Source of the DNA: Mesostigma viride | Taxonomy: Eukaryota; Streptophyta; Mesostigmatophyceae; Mesostigmatales; Mesostigmataceae | Direction of reading: 5' to 3' | Assembly (NCBI GenBank): GCA_009746045.1 | Contig: RPFO01000595.1 | Location: 138,501-202,500, forward strand | Length of the DNA: 64,000 nt | Shown: one piece after another, positions 1 through 12,000 of the stretch | How positions within the stretch are numbered: position 1 is the first letter of the stretch | Layout: each line of letters begins with the position of its first letter | The notes under the pieces: model-generated | Told to the model about the DNA's origin: nothing | Seen by the model: the letters and a program-made list of their open reading frames with translations, nothing else | The model's database searches: none | Made by a program: the position numbers and the translations under genes

Positions 1-50
1 GCTGCTGCTGCTGCTGCTGCTGATGCTGTGGCTGCTGCTGCTGCTGGGTT
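1..50. repeat. GCT trinucleotide array
   Basis: Imperfect (GCT)n array at the window edge. It lies beyond the 3' end of the minus-strand ORF at 135-1676 and may encode or be transcribed as a polyglutamine-like run. Nothing else is supported in these bases. Confidence 0.8.
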
Positions 51-134
51 TTCGCTCCAGCGTTGCTGCCGCCCGCCATACCCCCGGTGCTTGCTGGTGC
101 CCCTCCCCCTGGTGCTCCCCCGTCCTTCCCCTCG

Positions 135-1676
135 TCACCATCCTCCTCTGGATGCGACCGCTGGGGTAGACGATGGTCCACACCCCTCCTGCCACTTTCC
201 TTGGCGGACCCGCTTGGCGGCCCTCAGCAGTTGCTCGATTGCCTCTGCTGCCCGCGCCCGCTTGGTCGGGTTGGCCTCCGCTGCGTCCAGCTCCTGGTGG
301 AGTAGTGCAGCGATGCGGTCCAGCTCCAGGTCCGTGTCGGTCTGCATGGTGTGTTTGGGTGTGGGGGGCGGGGGGTGGGGTGTGTCTGCGCCAGCGCGAA
401 CACGCTCACGCGCGTTTAACAAGGCCGTTCCTCGCTGGGCCCTTGCTGGCTGTGGGGTACGCATGAAGTCCAATACAGCGTCCTCCGGCAGCGGCTCATG
501 TGGCGCCAGACCACGCTCAAACCGGATTGCGTCTCCGAATTCTCCCTGCAGAGCCCAGGTCCTGGCCGCCTCCTGATACCTGCGCAGAGCCCGCTCCTCC
601 TTGCGCATGCGCCTGTCTAAAGCACGAGCATTCCTCCTGCTCTTCCTTGCCAACCGAGCCTCCTGCTCACGCCTCGCCGGGCCCACCATTGTTGCCAGTG
701 TCGCCTCTGACCTCTTCATCGCCGCGTCCAGCCTCGCCTGGTGACGCCGGGTCTTCTCTGCTGCGTCGTGCGCCTTCGCACGGAGTCGCTTCATCTCCCG
801 ATGCTGCGCCTCCCGTGCTGCGCGCTCCCTGGCCAGACTGTTCTCCGCCATGGACCTCACCATTGCCCTCTTGGCCTTCCGCTGGCAATGCCTGGCGTAC
901 TCTATCTTGGCCAGACGCTCTGCCTCCACCATGGCCGGGTCCATCAAAACCAGCACCTCGCCCTGGTCTCCGGGCTGCATCTCCACCGACGAGTCGGTCT
1001 CCTGCAGCACATCCCCAGCCCTGCGCCGGAAGTTGCGCGCTGTGCGCCTGTGCGCAAAGGTGTAGAGTTCGTTCTTCTTGCGAAGAACGTAGGGAGGCGC
1101 TTCGCGCGCACCTTCCGCGCGCAGGCCTGCCCTGGCCACGCGATCCCGCTCCTGCTGCCGCTCCGCGAGCAACCGGGCTGTCCTGTCCATCTCAGTCTCC
1201 GCCCGCAGCTGAGCCTCGCGCTGAGCCTCCAGCTCGCGCTGCTGCTCCGACTCTCTGCGGAGCTGGGCCTCCTGCCGAAGGCGCTCTGCCTCCCGGCGGA
1301 GCATCGCCTCTCTCTGCTCCCTGTCCTCGGGCAGCTCAAGATCGACTAGGTCTTCGTCCTCGTCGTAGCCATCCGACGGGACATCCCCCAACACCTGCAC
1401 CACCCTCCCCGGCCCCGTAACCATCTCGGGTGCCGTGGGCTGCCCTTCAGCCGGTGGTGCGTTGAGGCGCCAAACATTGAATATCGGCGTCTTCACCGCC
1501 AGCCGAGCCAGGTACCGCGGGTCCTCGTCCGAAGACGAGCGACCACTGCCGGCATCGCTGCCAGCGTGATCATCCCTCCCCTGCCGGCCCCGCACTGCCG
1601 CCCGGTAGTCCAAATCTTCGGACGATGGGGACAGGCTTGACTCCGAAGAGTCCTCACGACCAGAAACGTTCGACAT
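135..1676 (-). CDS. Unrecognised 513-aa charged coiled-coil protein, possibly retroelement Gag/ORF1-like
   Basis: Single uninterrupted ORF with ATG at 1674-1676. The N-terminus (about residues 1-55) is Ser/Asp/Glu-rich. An acidic patch follows near residue 105, then a long Arg/Glu/Gln coiled coil (about 115-200), a second very basic helical stretch (about 255-375), a Pro-rich segment around 435 and a basic helical C-terminus. There is no zinc knuckle, protease or RT motif in view. The setting among retroelement fragments and the coiled-coil/basic composition resemble a Gag or ORF1 RNA-binding protein, but this is inference. A host structural protein is equally possible. Dense CpG and strong third-position GC support coding. 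Confidence 0.5.
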   Translation of the reverse strand: MSNVSGREDSSESSLSPSSEDLDYRAAVRGRQGRDDHAGSDAGSGRSSSDEDPRYLARLAVKTPIFNVWRLNAPPAEGQPTAPEMVTGPGRVVQVLGDVPSDGYDEDEDLVDLELPEDREQREAMLRREAERLRQEAQLRRESEQQRELEAQREAQLRAETEMDRTARLLAERQQERDRVARAGLRAEGAREAPPYVLRKKNELYTFAHRRTARNFRRRAGDVLQETDSSVEMQPGDQGEVLVLMDPAMVEAERLAKIEYARHCQRKAKRAMVRSMAENSLARERAAREAQHREMKRLRAKAHDAAEKTRRHQARLDAAMKRSEATLATMVGPARREQEARLARKSRRNARALDRRMRKEERALRRYQEAARTWALQGEFGDAIRFERGLAPHEPLPEDAVLDFMRTPQPARAQRGTALLNARERVRAGADTPHPPPPTPKHTMQTDTDLELDRIAALLHQELDAAEANPTKRARAAEAIEQLLRAAKRVRQGKWQEGCGPSSTPAVASRGGW

Positions 1677-2240
1677 TTTGGAATGATATAGATGAAAACT
1701 GTGAGAGTTTTATAAATGCAAGTTAATGCACTCGTGCAAATGGATGCGAACGTGTGTTGGATTATGCAATGGCTGGCATAATATCAACCCATGCAAGCTT
1801 GCCAAGCTGGATTGCATGGGCACGTAGGTGAGGGTAACCTAGCTATCCTGCACTAGTGCTAACCAATGAGGTGCTGGCTCCGTCCAGCTAGATCTACTCC
1901 AGCTAGGACTGATACGATGCCAGCAGGCAACGACTGCCTAACAGCACTACGTGGACGGTCCTGGACCTCCCCTAGGACCTCCGTACAGGACTAGCACTGC
2001 AACCACCTTGTGGTCTGCATCACAGCTCATAAACCCTACCACGTGAATACCCACGTGCGTGTGCACTACATATCTCAGTGCTAATATCTAGCACCCACGT
2101 GCCCAGCATGGCACGTGCGGATCTAAATCCTAGTAGAGATATGTCCAGTGTACTACACTACCGTCCATATCCGTATCCCACTTGGGAGACGGGGACAACG
2201 CCACGTGTACTGATAGTCTAGGCCTGAAGCCCTAGAATAA
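1677..2240. other. Intergenic stretch without a supported gene
   Basis: Presumed upstream region of the minus-strand ORF ending at 1676. It has several short repeated words (GCAAG, CTAGC, CACGTG) and no ORF with coding character. Confidence 0.5.
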
Positions 2241-2478
2241 CTGACATCCCCGCCTTCGCCTCCGGAGGACGAGCTGCCTCCTCCGAGGGACAACCTTCCA
2301 CCGCCTGAGTTGGAGGGGCGGGCAAGCCATCGTCGTAACAAGGTCATGTACGACGACGAGGAGGATCGAGGACGTAGAGGATGTTCCGGATGATCTACAA
2401 GATGTGTCAGACGAGGATGTGCCAGTGAGTGTGACGCTTGAGTCCTACCATGAGCCCCAGGTTGATGTAACGTCCTAG
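2241..2478 (+). pseudogene. C-terminal acidic ORF remnant
   Basis: From 2241 one frame reads a Pro/Glu-rich peptide up to an Asp/Glu run near 2350. The neighbouring frame then carries on with an Asp/Glu/Val-rich tail to the stop at 2476-2478, so one frameshift separates the halves. It ends just before a (TAAT)n run, as the retroelement ORFs elsewhere in the window do. No domain is recognised. It is probably the 3' end of a decayed retroelement ORF. Confidence 0.3.
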
Positions 2479-2490
2479 CCCCGGCGGCAT

Positions 2491-3449
2491 CTAATTAATT
2501 AATTAATTAAACTCGTGCTCCCGTTGGGGAGTCACGGAGCACCGAAGTGCTTTTAATCCCTGTGTGTGCACTACAGGAGAAAGGGCAGAGACCCCCAGTC
2601 TCCTTCATGCCAAAGGCATGCCACAGCTGCAATCGGGCGCGGCTAGCTAAAAGGACAGGCTAACGATCCGGCAAACTGTGGGTGCAATAAGACCCATGTG
2701 AGCATATCATAGCAAGGAGCGTGGGCAAGTAATCTGAACATAGCCATGCAGGGCGTAGCATGGCTGTACTAGGACTAGGCTAAGGCTATGGCTGCCGTTG
2801 TGTACCGTGCGTTGGCGGCACGTGACTAGGTGTGTTGGCACAGCTAGGCGACATTCTAGGCATGGCTGCCTTAGCGGCAGTGACGTACGCCAATGGTTAC
2901 AAGCTAGGGCTATTGCTATTCTAGCCCGCTGGGGGCGTCCACATCTTGTGGTTCAGATCATCAGGTCCCCGCCCCTCCAGTACACCTTGGGCTTCTGGGG
3001 GTCCTGCTTATGGCGGAGGTATTCCGGCCACAGCTAGGTCGCGTCGCTGCTGTTGCTGAGCGGGGGTGAGGTCGTCATCCAGCGTCCAGGTGAGGTCGTG
3101 CAACCGCTTGCGACGAGAGAGGAACTAACCGCTGCTTATCCTCAGGGGAGGGGAAGGTGAGTAGGACTGGTGGGGGAGCCGCCTTGTCCCGTGAGTGGGG
3201 AAGGCGGTGGCACCCACGCAGTTCTACCTCACCTACCAGGCCCATGAGGGTAAGAAGCTGGTTCTTGAGCTCGTCAGCAAGAGAGGTTGACGTCTCACCT
3301 GGCTTCTGGGGGAAGCGACGTAGCACCACTCGGCACTCGCGGCGAGCGCGGTCGGTGACCTCCCGTTGCTGGGCCTGGCGGTGGTCCTCCAGCTCCTGGA
3401 GCTTTGTGGCGATGGCGTCGGTGGTGGAGGCGGTCGCTGACCGCGGCAT
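2491..3449 (-). mobile_element. 5'-truncated ORF1-type retroelement, family C
   Basis: Read on the minus strand: an ORF1-like coding end (3449 to about 2930), a 3' UTR, then at 2546-2515 a hairpin CTCCC-CAAC-GGGAG and a (TTAA)n tail at 2491-2511. Fragments of the same 3' end recur at 8608-8640 and 38303-38360. No reverse transcriptase is present. Confidence 0.55.
2930..3449 (-). pseudogene. ORF1p-like RNA-binding protein fragment (family C)
   Basis: The open part (3449-3075, 124 aa) has a short coiled coil, then a domain ending in a GLVGEVEL..CHRLP core and PPPVLLTF. This aligns residue for residue with the GLTGEIEL..AHRLP and PPPLLLTF core of the family B ORF1 proteins in this window. Beyond 3075 the frame breaks, but LDDDLTPAQQQRR is still readable near 3060-3020, matching the LDDDLTLAQQQRR segment of family B. 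The order (coiled coil, RRM-like domain, basic C-terminal domain) is that of L1-type ORF1 proteins. It is truncated at the 5' end and frameshifted, so not functional. Confidence 0.55.
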
Positions 3450-3459
3450 CTAACCTCGG

Positions 3460-5392
3460 GCCGAGGTAGCGCCTAATTCAAATGCGAAAGATCTTTTCCT
3501 ACTGGACAGGGGATGCAATGCCACTTTACAATATCGTCATTAATACAATTAAGTTTATTGTCAATCATGCCACACATTAAAATATTGCCGCGCGTTGCCA
3601 GCCAGGAAACCTCTTCACGGTACCAAATGATCTGGACGGTACGGACCGAAATTTCAGTGCGTGGAAAAGGTGAAAAGTCTATGTCGACTGAATTAATTGC
3701 GACGACCTTGATCATCGACTTTGGTGCACGATATGGCTCGGGAAATGTAAATGCCCTGGGATGTGCTGACTCTCGTAATATTTTTTTTTCCAATTTAGCG
3801 AGAAGCATATTCCGCGGAAAAATCATCGCTGCGGGGGGGGGGTGGCGCGCGCACTGTGCGCTTTGTCCCGCAAGTGTAGCAGGTGTCAAAAAGTAAGCCG
3901 TTGCATTAGCGCAGCCCGCATGGACAATTTACTGACCCATGGCAGATTTTTAATCAATAACTCTCATATTTTAACGTTACCGTTCGCTTTTTTTGATTTC
4001 GGTTTTATTTTTTCCTACATGTCGCATAATCTGCGAATGGTTGCTGCGTAGGTGGTAAAACCCTGGATTTCGGGTGTCACTATGCCCGTTCTTTATCGCT
4101 CAGAACAGATGGATTAGACCGAGGACAAGCTTTGGCGTTGCTTCAGTGAAGTGTTGCGACAATGAGCTCAGGCGAAGGACTGGAGAGAGCGATCTGACCT
4201 ACGTACGGCGGCATGCCTCGCCAGGTTTCTTCCATATAGGCGACAATCGTGACGTGAAGCACCCGGAACCAATATGCGATGGCAACAAACGCCTGTGTTG
4301 GCGGGGCCATGCTCAGCGTCTTGGTAAGCGGCAAAGAGTGCCTGGAGGCTTGGGGCCTGCGCGTGGCTCAAGAATACAGAAAGTCAAAGCTGTGGCTCAT
4401 CCAGTTCGGCAATGTCGTCCACTGGGATGGTGTTACCTGGCCTGCATGCCGGGAGCGAAGAGCTCGATGTCTTGGGCGGCCATGTAGCGCAGGATGGCCT
4501 GCGCCTGCTCGGCGGTAGGCGAAAAGAACTCGTGTTCGGATACAGCATGCGTGGGCGTGAAAGACGCTGGGTTAAAGGCAACGTCGTCGATAGCGTCGTC
4601 CATGCAGGGGGGCGTCCTCACGGATTACCTCGCTAGAAAATGCAGCCGATGGCGGGGGGATCTGGCTATCCATCTTGTCCCCAGGTCCGGTGCAAAGCCA
4701 CTTGGAGGGGGCGATGATGGCCGCCGCGTCAGCCTCGGGCTGCGTCGCTAAAAAAGCTTCGGCATCTGCGAGCAGCTACGAAATGGTGGTGGGCGCGGTT
4801 TCCTACCCATCTGCGTGAGGATGGGAGGCTGCTGGCTGGGATTCCGCCATAGCTCGGATCCGGAAAAGACGAACTCCGCCTGAGCCGAGTTTTCTGATAG
4901 CTTGCGAAATCTGGGGCGATGGCTGCCGGAAATGTCAGATATCAACGTGTTCGTCTTGAAGAGACGATTCTATTGCAACCATTTTGGTGTAATTTCATTA
5001 CCTGAATCAAAAGTTATGAGCATTCTCGTGTATTGTGCACATTCCGTCACCATATTCCGGCCATGCCTTAGCTTTCTCTCAATGTTTATTAACTAATTAA
5101 TGGTATCATAAAGCTTGTCTTTGTTGTCCATTCATAAGAGCCCTTTGATACTAGACTGCTTTCAGTTCCACAGAAGACGTCTAGGGCACAACTTGTCTTT
5201 GTGTCTACAAGGGGTGTGGTTCCCTAAATCAACGTGCTGTGGAATCTCCATCTCAACGTTGCCTGGATACTTGAAGATCTGTGACTCGGGAAGGCATTAT
5301 TGAACCCAGGTAAAAGATCTTTCATACTTGGACTATGGATGATGTTGATGACATGATATGATGATGACCATTCAATTTAATTGACATTGAAC
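3460..5392. other. Unassigned 1.9-kb region, possibly a decayed TIR element
   Basis: Mostly AT-rich flanks around a GC-richer core. Minus-strand frames at 4168-4371 and 4433-4621 look weakly coding, but no domain is recognised and no complete gene can be built. A GAAAGATCTTTT word at about 3485 reappears inverted at about 5312-5323, which could mark TIRs. No TSD was found. Confidence 0.3.
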
Positions 5393-5408
5393 AAGTTAGA
5401 CCTGTCAT

Positions 5409-5936
5409 GACCACCGCCGCTGGTGGAGCAACCCCGCCCTACCCCGGATCGTCAAGCGTGACCTCTTCAAGGTCGTCATTCTGACGATCCTGACCTACGG
5501 CGCCGAGACGTGGACACTGATGCAGGAGCTGGAGCAACGACTCGACGGCGCCGTCACCAAGATGCTGCGCAAGGCCCTTAACATCCCCTTTGGTTTGCAC
5601 ATTAGTAATGAGGATTTGTACGCTGATTTGCCCTGTGTTTCCCACATTATTAGGCACAGGCGCCTGGGCCTAGCCGGGCACCTGGCCCGCACAGATCAGG
5701 TAGATACATCAGATAGACTAGCTGGCACCAAGCCCGCCCAGCCTGGGCGATATGTCCTCACCTGGCGTGCCCCCGGCCGCGCGCGGCAGGGCCGCCACCC
5801 GTGGACTTTTCGTGATAGACTTGGCATGGACATGTGCTACACTAGACGTGACGGGCTCACCCCCGGGCAGCCTCCTGGTTTGTCTGTAATATGGAGGCAG
5901 ATGGTGCGCAAGGATAGATGGCACGTAGTGAACTAG
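5409..5936 (+). pseudogene. Non-LTR retrotransposon ORF2 C-terminal fragment
   Basis: The reading frame from 5409 gives the region downstream of the reverse transcriptase fingers/palm: the YGAETWTL motif, a helical stretch, then RRLGLAGHLARTDQ, a hallmark of the C-terminal domain of LINE ORF2 proteins. Closely related copies are at 54961-55364, 56469-57597 and, more distant, 13058-13492 and 32912-33461. Compared with the copy at 55200 this one has a small duplication (TAGTGAACTAGTGA) at about 5927-5940 that creates an early stop. There is no RT core or endonuclease. It is a dead 5'-truncated copy. Confidence 0.75.
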
Positions 5937-6131
5937 TGATGAAGGAGACCACCCCCAAGCCTGTGGGGGCTCCGCATGTGACCAAGTATGGCATTCATAG
6001 CGATTCGGGCCGCGGTGCCCACACGTCCCAGTAACTAGCTAGGACCTAGATAGCTTATACCATCCATTCCATCCCATGTTCCCCTCCCGCTGCGGACTTA
6101 TGCTCACGTGACGCAGTCACGTGTCTATTAA

Positions 6132-8398
6132 TGAGGGGGACATGACACCCGGGACTTTTTTGGCGCCAAAAAAGTCGGGACGGTACCGACGGACCGTGAA
6201 ATTGTGGTGCACAGTGCGCGCACCGTGCGGAGGTGGCCATGGCAACGTGCGTTCCGTTAAAATATGGCTAATCCGGCGGGCGACAGGCCGAAAAATTAAG
6301 CCGATGGTTAAAAGTGATGTTCTATTATGATGTTTCATAGCCAGATCTGCACTAATTGCAAATTCGCTGCCTTTGTTGGTACAGATTTGCACGGGGGTCT
6401 CATCCAACAATTTGGCCGCGATGAATAATCTAGCATGCGTGCCTGCGACGGTAGAACTCGATATTCGTGGGTTGTACTGATGCAGTAAGAGCCGTTTAGT
6501 AACGGACACCATGAAAATAACCTAAGCGTCTTCGATCTGCGGCCATTTCCTGTCATTTCTAAAATGATTTCGTTCAGGCCTGCGCGATCCGCGGTTAATC
6601 CATCCATGGCTGGCTGGCTTTTCTTGCGCGCCTGGGTAGGAAATTTAATGCCGGCCGTGGTACGTTGATTTGCCGCATGTCACCGCCCAGTCTTTTTGCG
6701 CTCTTAGTGAACCTGGCATGAAACTTTTGGCGCTGTTTCTGGGTTCTTCTTGCTATTTTGTTCTCCACTTGTTGCAGTTGTGCTATCAGATTTTCCGCAG
6801 CTTTCAATGGTTTTCCTTACGCTGCGTATGCTTCCTAAAGCTACCCAGAATTGATCGAGCAGTTATCTGGCTTTGCTACGCTTCCTGTATGGCCGGAGGT
6901 TTTCACACGGTAGACATTCTATATTGCGTAGTCAAGGACCCTAGCTGCCTGGGAGCGGCATCACCGTTGTAAGGAGCTGGCGAGCTCATAAACGCCTGTC
7001 ATGGCTCTTCAGCCTGCTGGAAAACACGGTTCTTGTATGGAAGGTGAGAATATGTGAGTTACTTATCACATCCCCACCTGTTTAGCCTCCATTAATTAAA
7101 CATGGCTTGTACTTCCTAGATGACAGGGATCAGGTCGTTATGGCTATGAAGGATGCACCTTTTATCCATAAGCGTCATGACATGGTGTTGGCTATGAGTG
7201 ATTCCCGCAAGCGGTCATACCTGCTCATAATGGTTAAAGAGTTGGTGGTTGTTTTCTTCAAGCATCTAGCATTTGTTTTTCGTGGTTCTGCCCCATTTGC
7301 AGGGGGCAAGCTTAGGAATGTGCTCATGGTATTGCCTCATGTCATGGTGCACCAAGCATGCAGGCTGGCAGCTATATAACAAGATGTAATATGGGCAAAC
7401 TAGGTCAGAATGACCTGTAATTTGGTGGCAAGCTTCGTGATACATTAATTTAATTAATTGCACTTGTTTTGGCCCAGTTTGTGGTGGGCAAGGGTGCCCA
7501 CATGCTCTGCCTTGGCCTGACAAAGAAAACCATGCCGGTGGGTGCCTGGTATTGCCCCAACTGCATGGGGGACGGCGATTCCGACGAGGGCTAAAGCCTT
7601 CCTGTGTGTTATCAAGGTGGCAGGACAGTGCTTGTATTATTTGGCCATCATAAGACATGATGGGACTTGCTTGGGTGGGTCATATGCATGTGTGCCCCCT
7701 CATGCCATGTTGTACCAGGAACGCAGCGTGGCAGCTATAATATGATGTAACATGGCCATACTAGCTCAGAATGACCTGGGATTTCATAGCAAGCTTCCTA
7801 ACATCATAAATAAACTAATGGCTGTTGTTTTGGCCCAGTTTGTGGTGGGCAAGGGTGTCTTTGTGGTGGTGTTTGAGCTCCAAACCACAAAAAGCGATCA
7901 TTTTTTTGTTGCACATGACCATATTTCAATGTGAGTAAACGCGTGGTCAGAATGAGCTGAAACTTTGGGGCTGTGTGATTGCAACCCTGGGCCAATTTTG
8001 ATTATATGATTTGACCCCATTGCATGTGTCTATGATTTGATATATTTTTTTAGGCACCAAAAAATACGTGTTTTGGGGTAAATTATTTCAATGTGTCTAA
8101 ACATGCTTATTCTGACCTGCAAACTAGCTGGAATCAATGGCAAGGGTTGCAATTAGATGGGAATATATGATTTGGCCACAATGGGTTTGCCCATTGTCCT
8201 AGGGAAAATCGGCCAAAAATAGCGTCTTTTTCTATTTTTAGCACATAACGGTCACATGGTGGGGGGTAGTACACCCCCAAGTGGTTGGAAATTTTTTTTT
8301 TATCATATTTATGGTCCCCCATCATAACTGGATTTTTATCACATGCCTAGGTGAGGTATGGTTTCCAGAAAAGTGCCCTTTTGGGGTGTCATGTCCCC
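6132..8398 (+). mobile_element. Transposon X copy 1 (TTAA target site, 2.27 kb, non-autonomous)
   Basis: TTAA flanks both sides (6128-6131, 8399-8402). The termini are inverted: GGGGGACATGACACCC at 6135-6150 against GGGGTGTCATGTCCCC at 8383-8398. It has no credible ORF. Its left subterminal part, with the palindrome TTTTTTGGCGCCAAAAAA at 6155-6172, matches the right end of 31652-34817. Its right part matches that element's left end, so the two are opposite-oriented copies of one family. Internally a ~365-bp unit is duplicated (near 7350-7500 and 7718-7860). TTAA TSDs are typical of piggyBac-like elements; superfamily assignment is inference. Confidence 0.7.
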
Positions 8399-8417
8399 TT
8401 AATTAAGTTAGACCTGT

Positions 8418-9083
8418 AAAAAGTTGCTTAAACGTTTTCATAAGGTAAAGCTTTCATTGGCCATGCACCAACTGGATGTGTAGAGCTCGCTCGGCTGAGA
8501 CAATCATTTTTGCTCCCTAGGTCGACCCCTAGAATGACCCCTGGGACCTCAGGGTTTTGCTAGGTATAGTAGCGCCTACGCCTACAGTAGGTAGGTAGGG
8601 TCCTCGTGCTCTTTTGGGGAGTCACGGAGCATTAACCCCGATGGATGGATGGATGCAAACAGTCCTAACGGTATAATCTATCTACAACCGACATCTAGGT
8701 AGGTAGGTAGGTAGGTAGGTACTGTAGGTAGGCAGGTAGGTAGGTAGGGTCCAATGAGCCGGGCGGCCAACTTTTGGAAAATTTCAGCGTTCGTGTCTGA
8801 TATTTTTGTTTCGGACACCCCCCATGATTTGCATGTCCGCTGTTGGAAAAATAATGAAAAAAAATCTGTCGGAAAAATAATGAAAAATCAAAAAAGGAAA
8901 AATCAAGGAAAAATAATGAAAAAAAGCATGATACATCAAGGATACCGACACAAAACCTAGCGCCCGTCACAAGCAAAGTCGTGCCTGGAATTGCCACATG
9001 GCATGACGTGACGAGTTTGTGATTCCATCATTCATCATTCTGCCTCGCAGGTCGCGGTCGCTCCAGGCCGAAAGGGCCCACTG
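8418..9083. other. Spacer with family C 3'-end fragment and GGTA/GGAT arrays
   Basis: About 8608-8640 repeats the 3' terminal region of the family C retroelement in minus orientation. (GGAT)n follows at 8640-8655 and (GGTA)n at 8692-8750, then an A-rich stretch at 8845-8935 with repeated AAAAATAATGAAAAA. No gene is seen. Confidence 0.55.
8692..8750. repeat. (GGTA)n tetranucleotide array
   Basis: Fifteen or so GGTA units with two interruptions. Confidence 0.85.
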
Positions 9084-9094
9084 CACAGGCGAAA
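9084..9094. other. Left 11-bp direct repeat (candidate TSD of giant element)
   Basis: CACAGGCGAAA sits immediately outside the left arm and recurs in the same orientation at 49543-49553 immediately outside the right arm. Confidence 0.65.
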
Positions 9095-12000
9095 GAGTTT
9101 TTGTAAACAACAGACACTGTTCCGAACAGACGATGCGCAAGGCTGGGCGCGGCGCAGAGTGCGCAAGGCTGGCGTGCGCAATTAAGGCTGGGGAGTGCGC
9201 GAGTGTCGAGGCTGGGAGTGCGCAAGGCTGGGCGCGGCGCTCGGGCGTAACAACGTTAAGGCAGGCCAGGCGCAGGCACGTAAAAACACGGGCGACGGGC
9301 CATGGGCCACGGGCCACGCGTCGGCCGTCGGCCCAGCCATTCCTGCATTTTAGGAACGTTGCCGGGCACAAAATTCAAATTCTGGTGCGGCATGGCTGCG
9401 GCAGCTACCTGGCCTGGGCTGGCCGACGTTGGCATGGACGACTGTCAAGAAAGAGTTCATCTCGCTTGGGTAAGCTGCGGTTGTTTCGTCTGGGCGCTCT
9501 TCCCATTTTATTGCTAACGGGTCGATTTACTTACCCAACGTTTCCATCCAGGGCAGAAATGCCAGCGACTTTTCAGTCGGCCACTTCCATTTTTTACCCA
9601 CTTCGAGTCGTAACGTCATCCAAGGAATACTTTACCCTCTGTATTCCGGCCTGTCTCCTTCTATTTCGCAGGAACCCTTCGCTTCTGGTTGGCGTTCCTG
9701 CACTGCAGGCAGGCTGCAGTCTCTACCGCTGCATTTTTTTGTAAGTACTTCGGTTGGGAAGTTCGTCTAACGTTTTTCCATCGACTGTCCTGCTTCCAAG
9801 CCAGGCCGCGTCTCTACACTGTGTTTCCGTCAGCAACGGGATGGAGGTCCGGTTTTTCATGATCGGCAACCGTTTTGGTCACGTCATTTTCAGCAACACG
9901 CAACTGCCTCTGCCTTACACGCTGCGCTTTGTCGTCCTTCCGTCGGTTCGGGAAAGCTTCTTACGTCTTTCCATTACATCATTACCGTCCAGGTAGTTTC
10001 TTACCATTTGCTTTCGGTCGGCAACGGGTCGGGAGCATATACAGTGGGTCATTATCCGCAATGCAGCTTCCCCCCTGTTTTCCCCACAGGCTCTCCCTGT
10101 ATTTCCTTGGGGAACATCTTTGGATTAGCTCCCGTGCATCAAACGTGCATCAAGAACACATTTTTTAGGGAGACTTTGGCTGTTCGTGGGATGGGAAGCA
10201 CTACTGTGCCCATGTTTTCCACTGCTTGATCTTGACTGCATACCCCACGCACCTGTCACCCACCTGACTTTTGCTAGTAGTTGCTGGATTTTTTCTTATA
10301 GCAGGTGCTGCGTGCTGGTGATTGACATTACGGTCGCCATTGCTTGCCAGTAATTCAAAGTTGCTTGAAATGGTCAGCATCACGGCCAAGTCTACGTTCA
10401 GATCCTGCTTGGAATTTGTGGCGGGCGTTTTCTGTATTGGATGAACGCCAGTTTTTGTGACAGTGTGATTGTGTATAGGAACAAGTTTGAAGCAACAGCA
10501 CACGTAGCATATTCATACTCATATACATGCGCTTAATGTGAACGATGTAGCCTAGGGCGAAGAGCGTTGGTTTACACGACGACGTATTCAAAGTATAACT
10601 TCTGTAAACAAGTATCCATCTGCGTGTTTTAATTCATTTTGGCAGCCATGCATGTGCACAAGAGTACCAATTAATTATTCCTACACTAGGGGTCGATGTA
10701 TTTAGCATTCACTTTGGCATTTACTGCGGCAATGCCATTACTCCGTGGCTCCCCAATGGGACATGTACTGTGTCTTGTTGTGTTGACAGCGTGTAATAAG
10801 TGTTGCAACGAACTAGGCAAGGGCTAATGGACTAAACTGTGAGGGGCAGCACATTGATTGCCGCATCGAAGCCAAGAATCATTTAGCACTCGCAGTTAGG
10901 TATCGCCATGATGCAGAGAAATTGTTGTGGCCTGACCACTTGAGGCAGTGAGACAAGGTTGGATGCCCTCCCAATCAGTGTATAGGGGTTGAAGGTTGTT
11001 TTATTGCCACCCATGTGACGCAATATACGCGTGCTTGATGAGTGGATGGATGGATGGATGGATGGATGGATGGATGGATGGATGGATGGATGGATGGATG
11101 GATGGATGGATGGATGGATGGATGGATGGATGGATGGATGGATGGATGGATGGATGGATGGATGGATGGATGGATGGATGGATGGATGGATGGATGGATG
11201 GATGGATGGATGGATGGATGGATGGATGGATGGATGGATGGATGGATGGATGGATGGATGGATGGATGGATGGATGGATGGATGGATGGATGGATGGATG
11301 GATGGATGGATGGATGGATGGATGGATGGATGGATGGATGGATGGATGGATGGATGGATGGATGGATGGATGGATGGATGGATGGATGGATGGATGGATG
11401 GATGGATGGATGGATGGATGGATGGATGGATGGATGGATGGATGGATGGATGGATGGATGCATGGATGCATGGATGCATGGATGCATGGATGCATGGATG
11501 CATGGATGCATGGATGCATGGATGCATGGATGCATGGATGCATGGATGCATGGATGCATGGATGCATGGATGCATGGATGCATGGATGCATGGATGCATG
11601 GATGCATGGATGCATGGATGCATGGATGCATGGATGCATGGATGCATGGATGCATGGATGCATGGATGCATGGATGCATGGATGCATGGATGCATGGATG
11701 CATGGATGCATGGATGCATGGATGCATGGATGCATGGATGCATGGATGCATGGATGCATGGATGCATGGATGCATGATGCATGGATGCATGGATGCATGG
11801 ATGCATGGATGCATGGATGCATGGATGCATGGATGCATGGATGCATGGATGCATGGATGCATGGATGCATGGATGCATGGATGCATGGATGCATGGATGC
11901 ATGGATGCATGGATGCATGGATGCATGGATGCATGGATGCATGGATGCATGGATGCATGGATGCATGGATGGATGATTGGCTAACAAAGTGAGTGCTTGC

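Larger units (their letters stand above)
5393..8417 (+). mobile_element. 5'-truncated LINE insertion with 13-bp TSD, later split by transposon X1
   Basis: The direct repeat AAGTTAGACCTGT occurs at 5393-5405 and 8405-8417. Between them lie the 3' end of a non-LTR retrotransposon ORF, its 3' UTR and a short TTAA tail. The tail is interrupted at 6128 by the DNA transposon at 6132-8398. Removing that element leaves a normal TSD-bounded, 5'-truncated LINE of about 0.7 kb. Confidence 0.75.

Noticed and set aside
135-1420. Plus-strand Pro/Ala/Ser-rich ORFs opposite the 513-aa ORF
   Set aside because: GC-rich antisense shadows without domain or start support.
10996-11992. Several overlapping ORFs of 250-350 codons (WMDG and HPSI/HPCI repeats)
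   Set aside because: They are translations of the GGAT/GCAT array, open in all frames because of the 4- and 8-bp period. Same at 39.9-40.8 kb.
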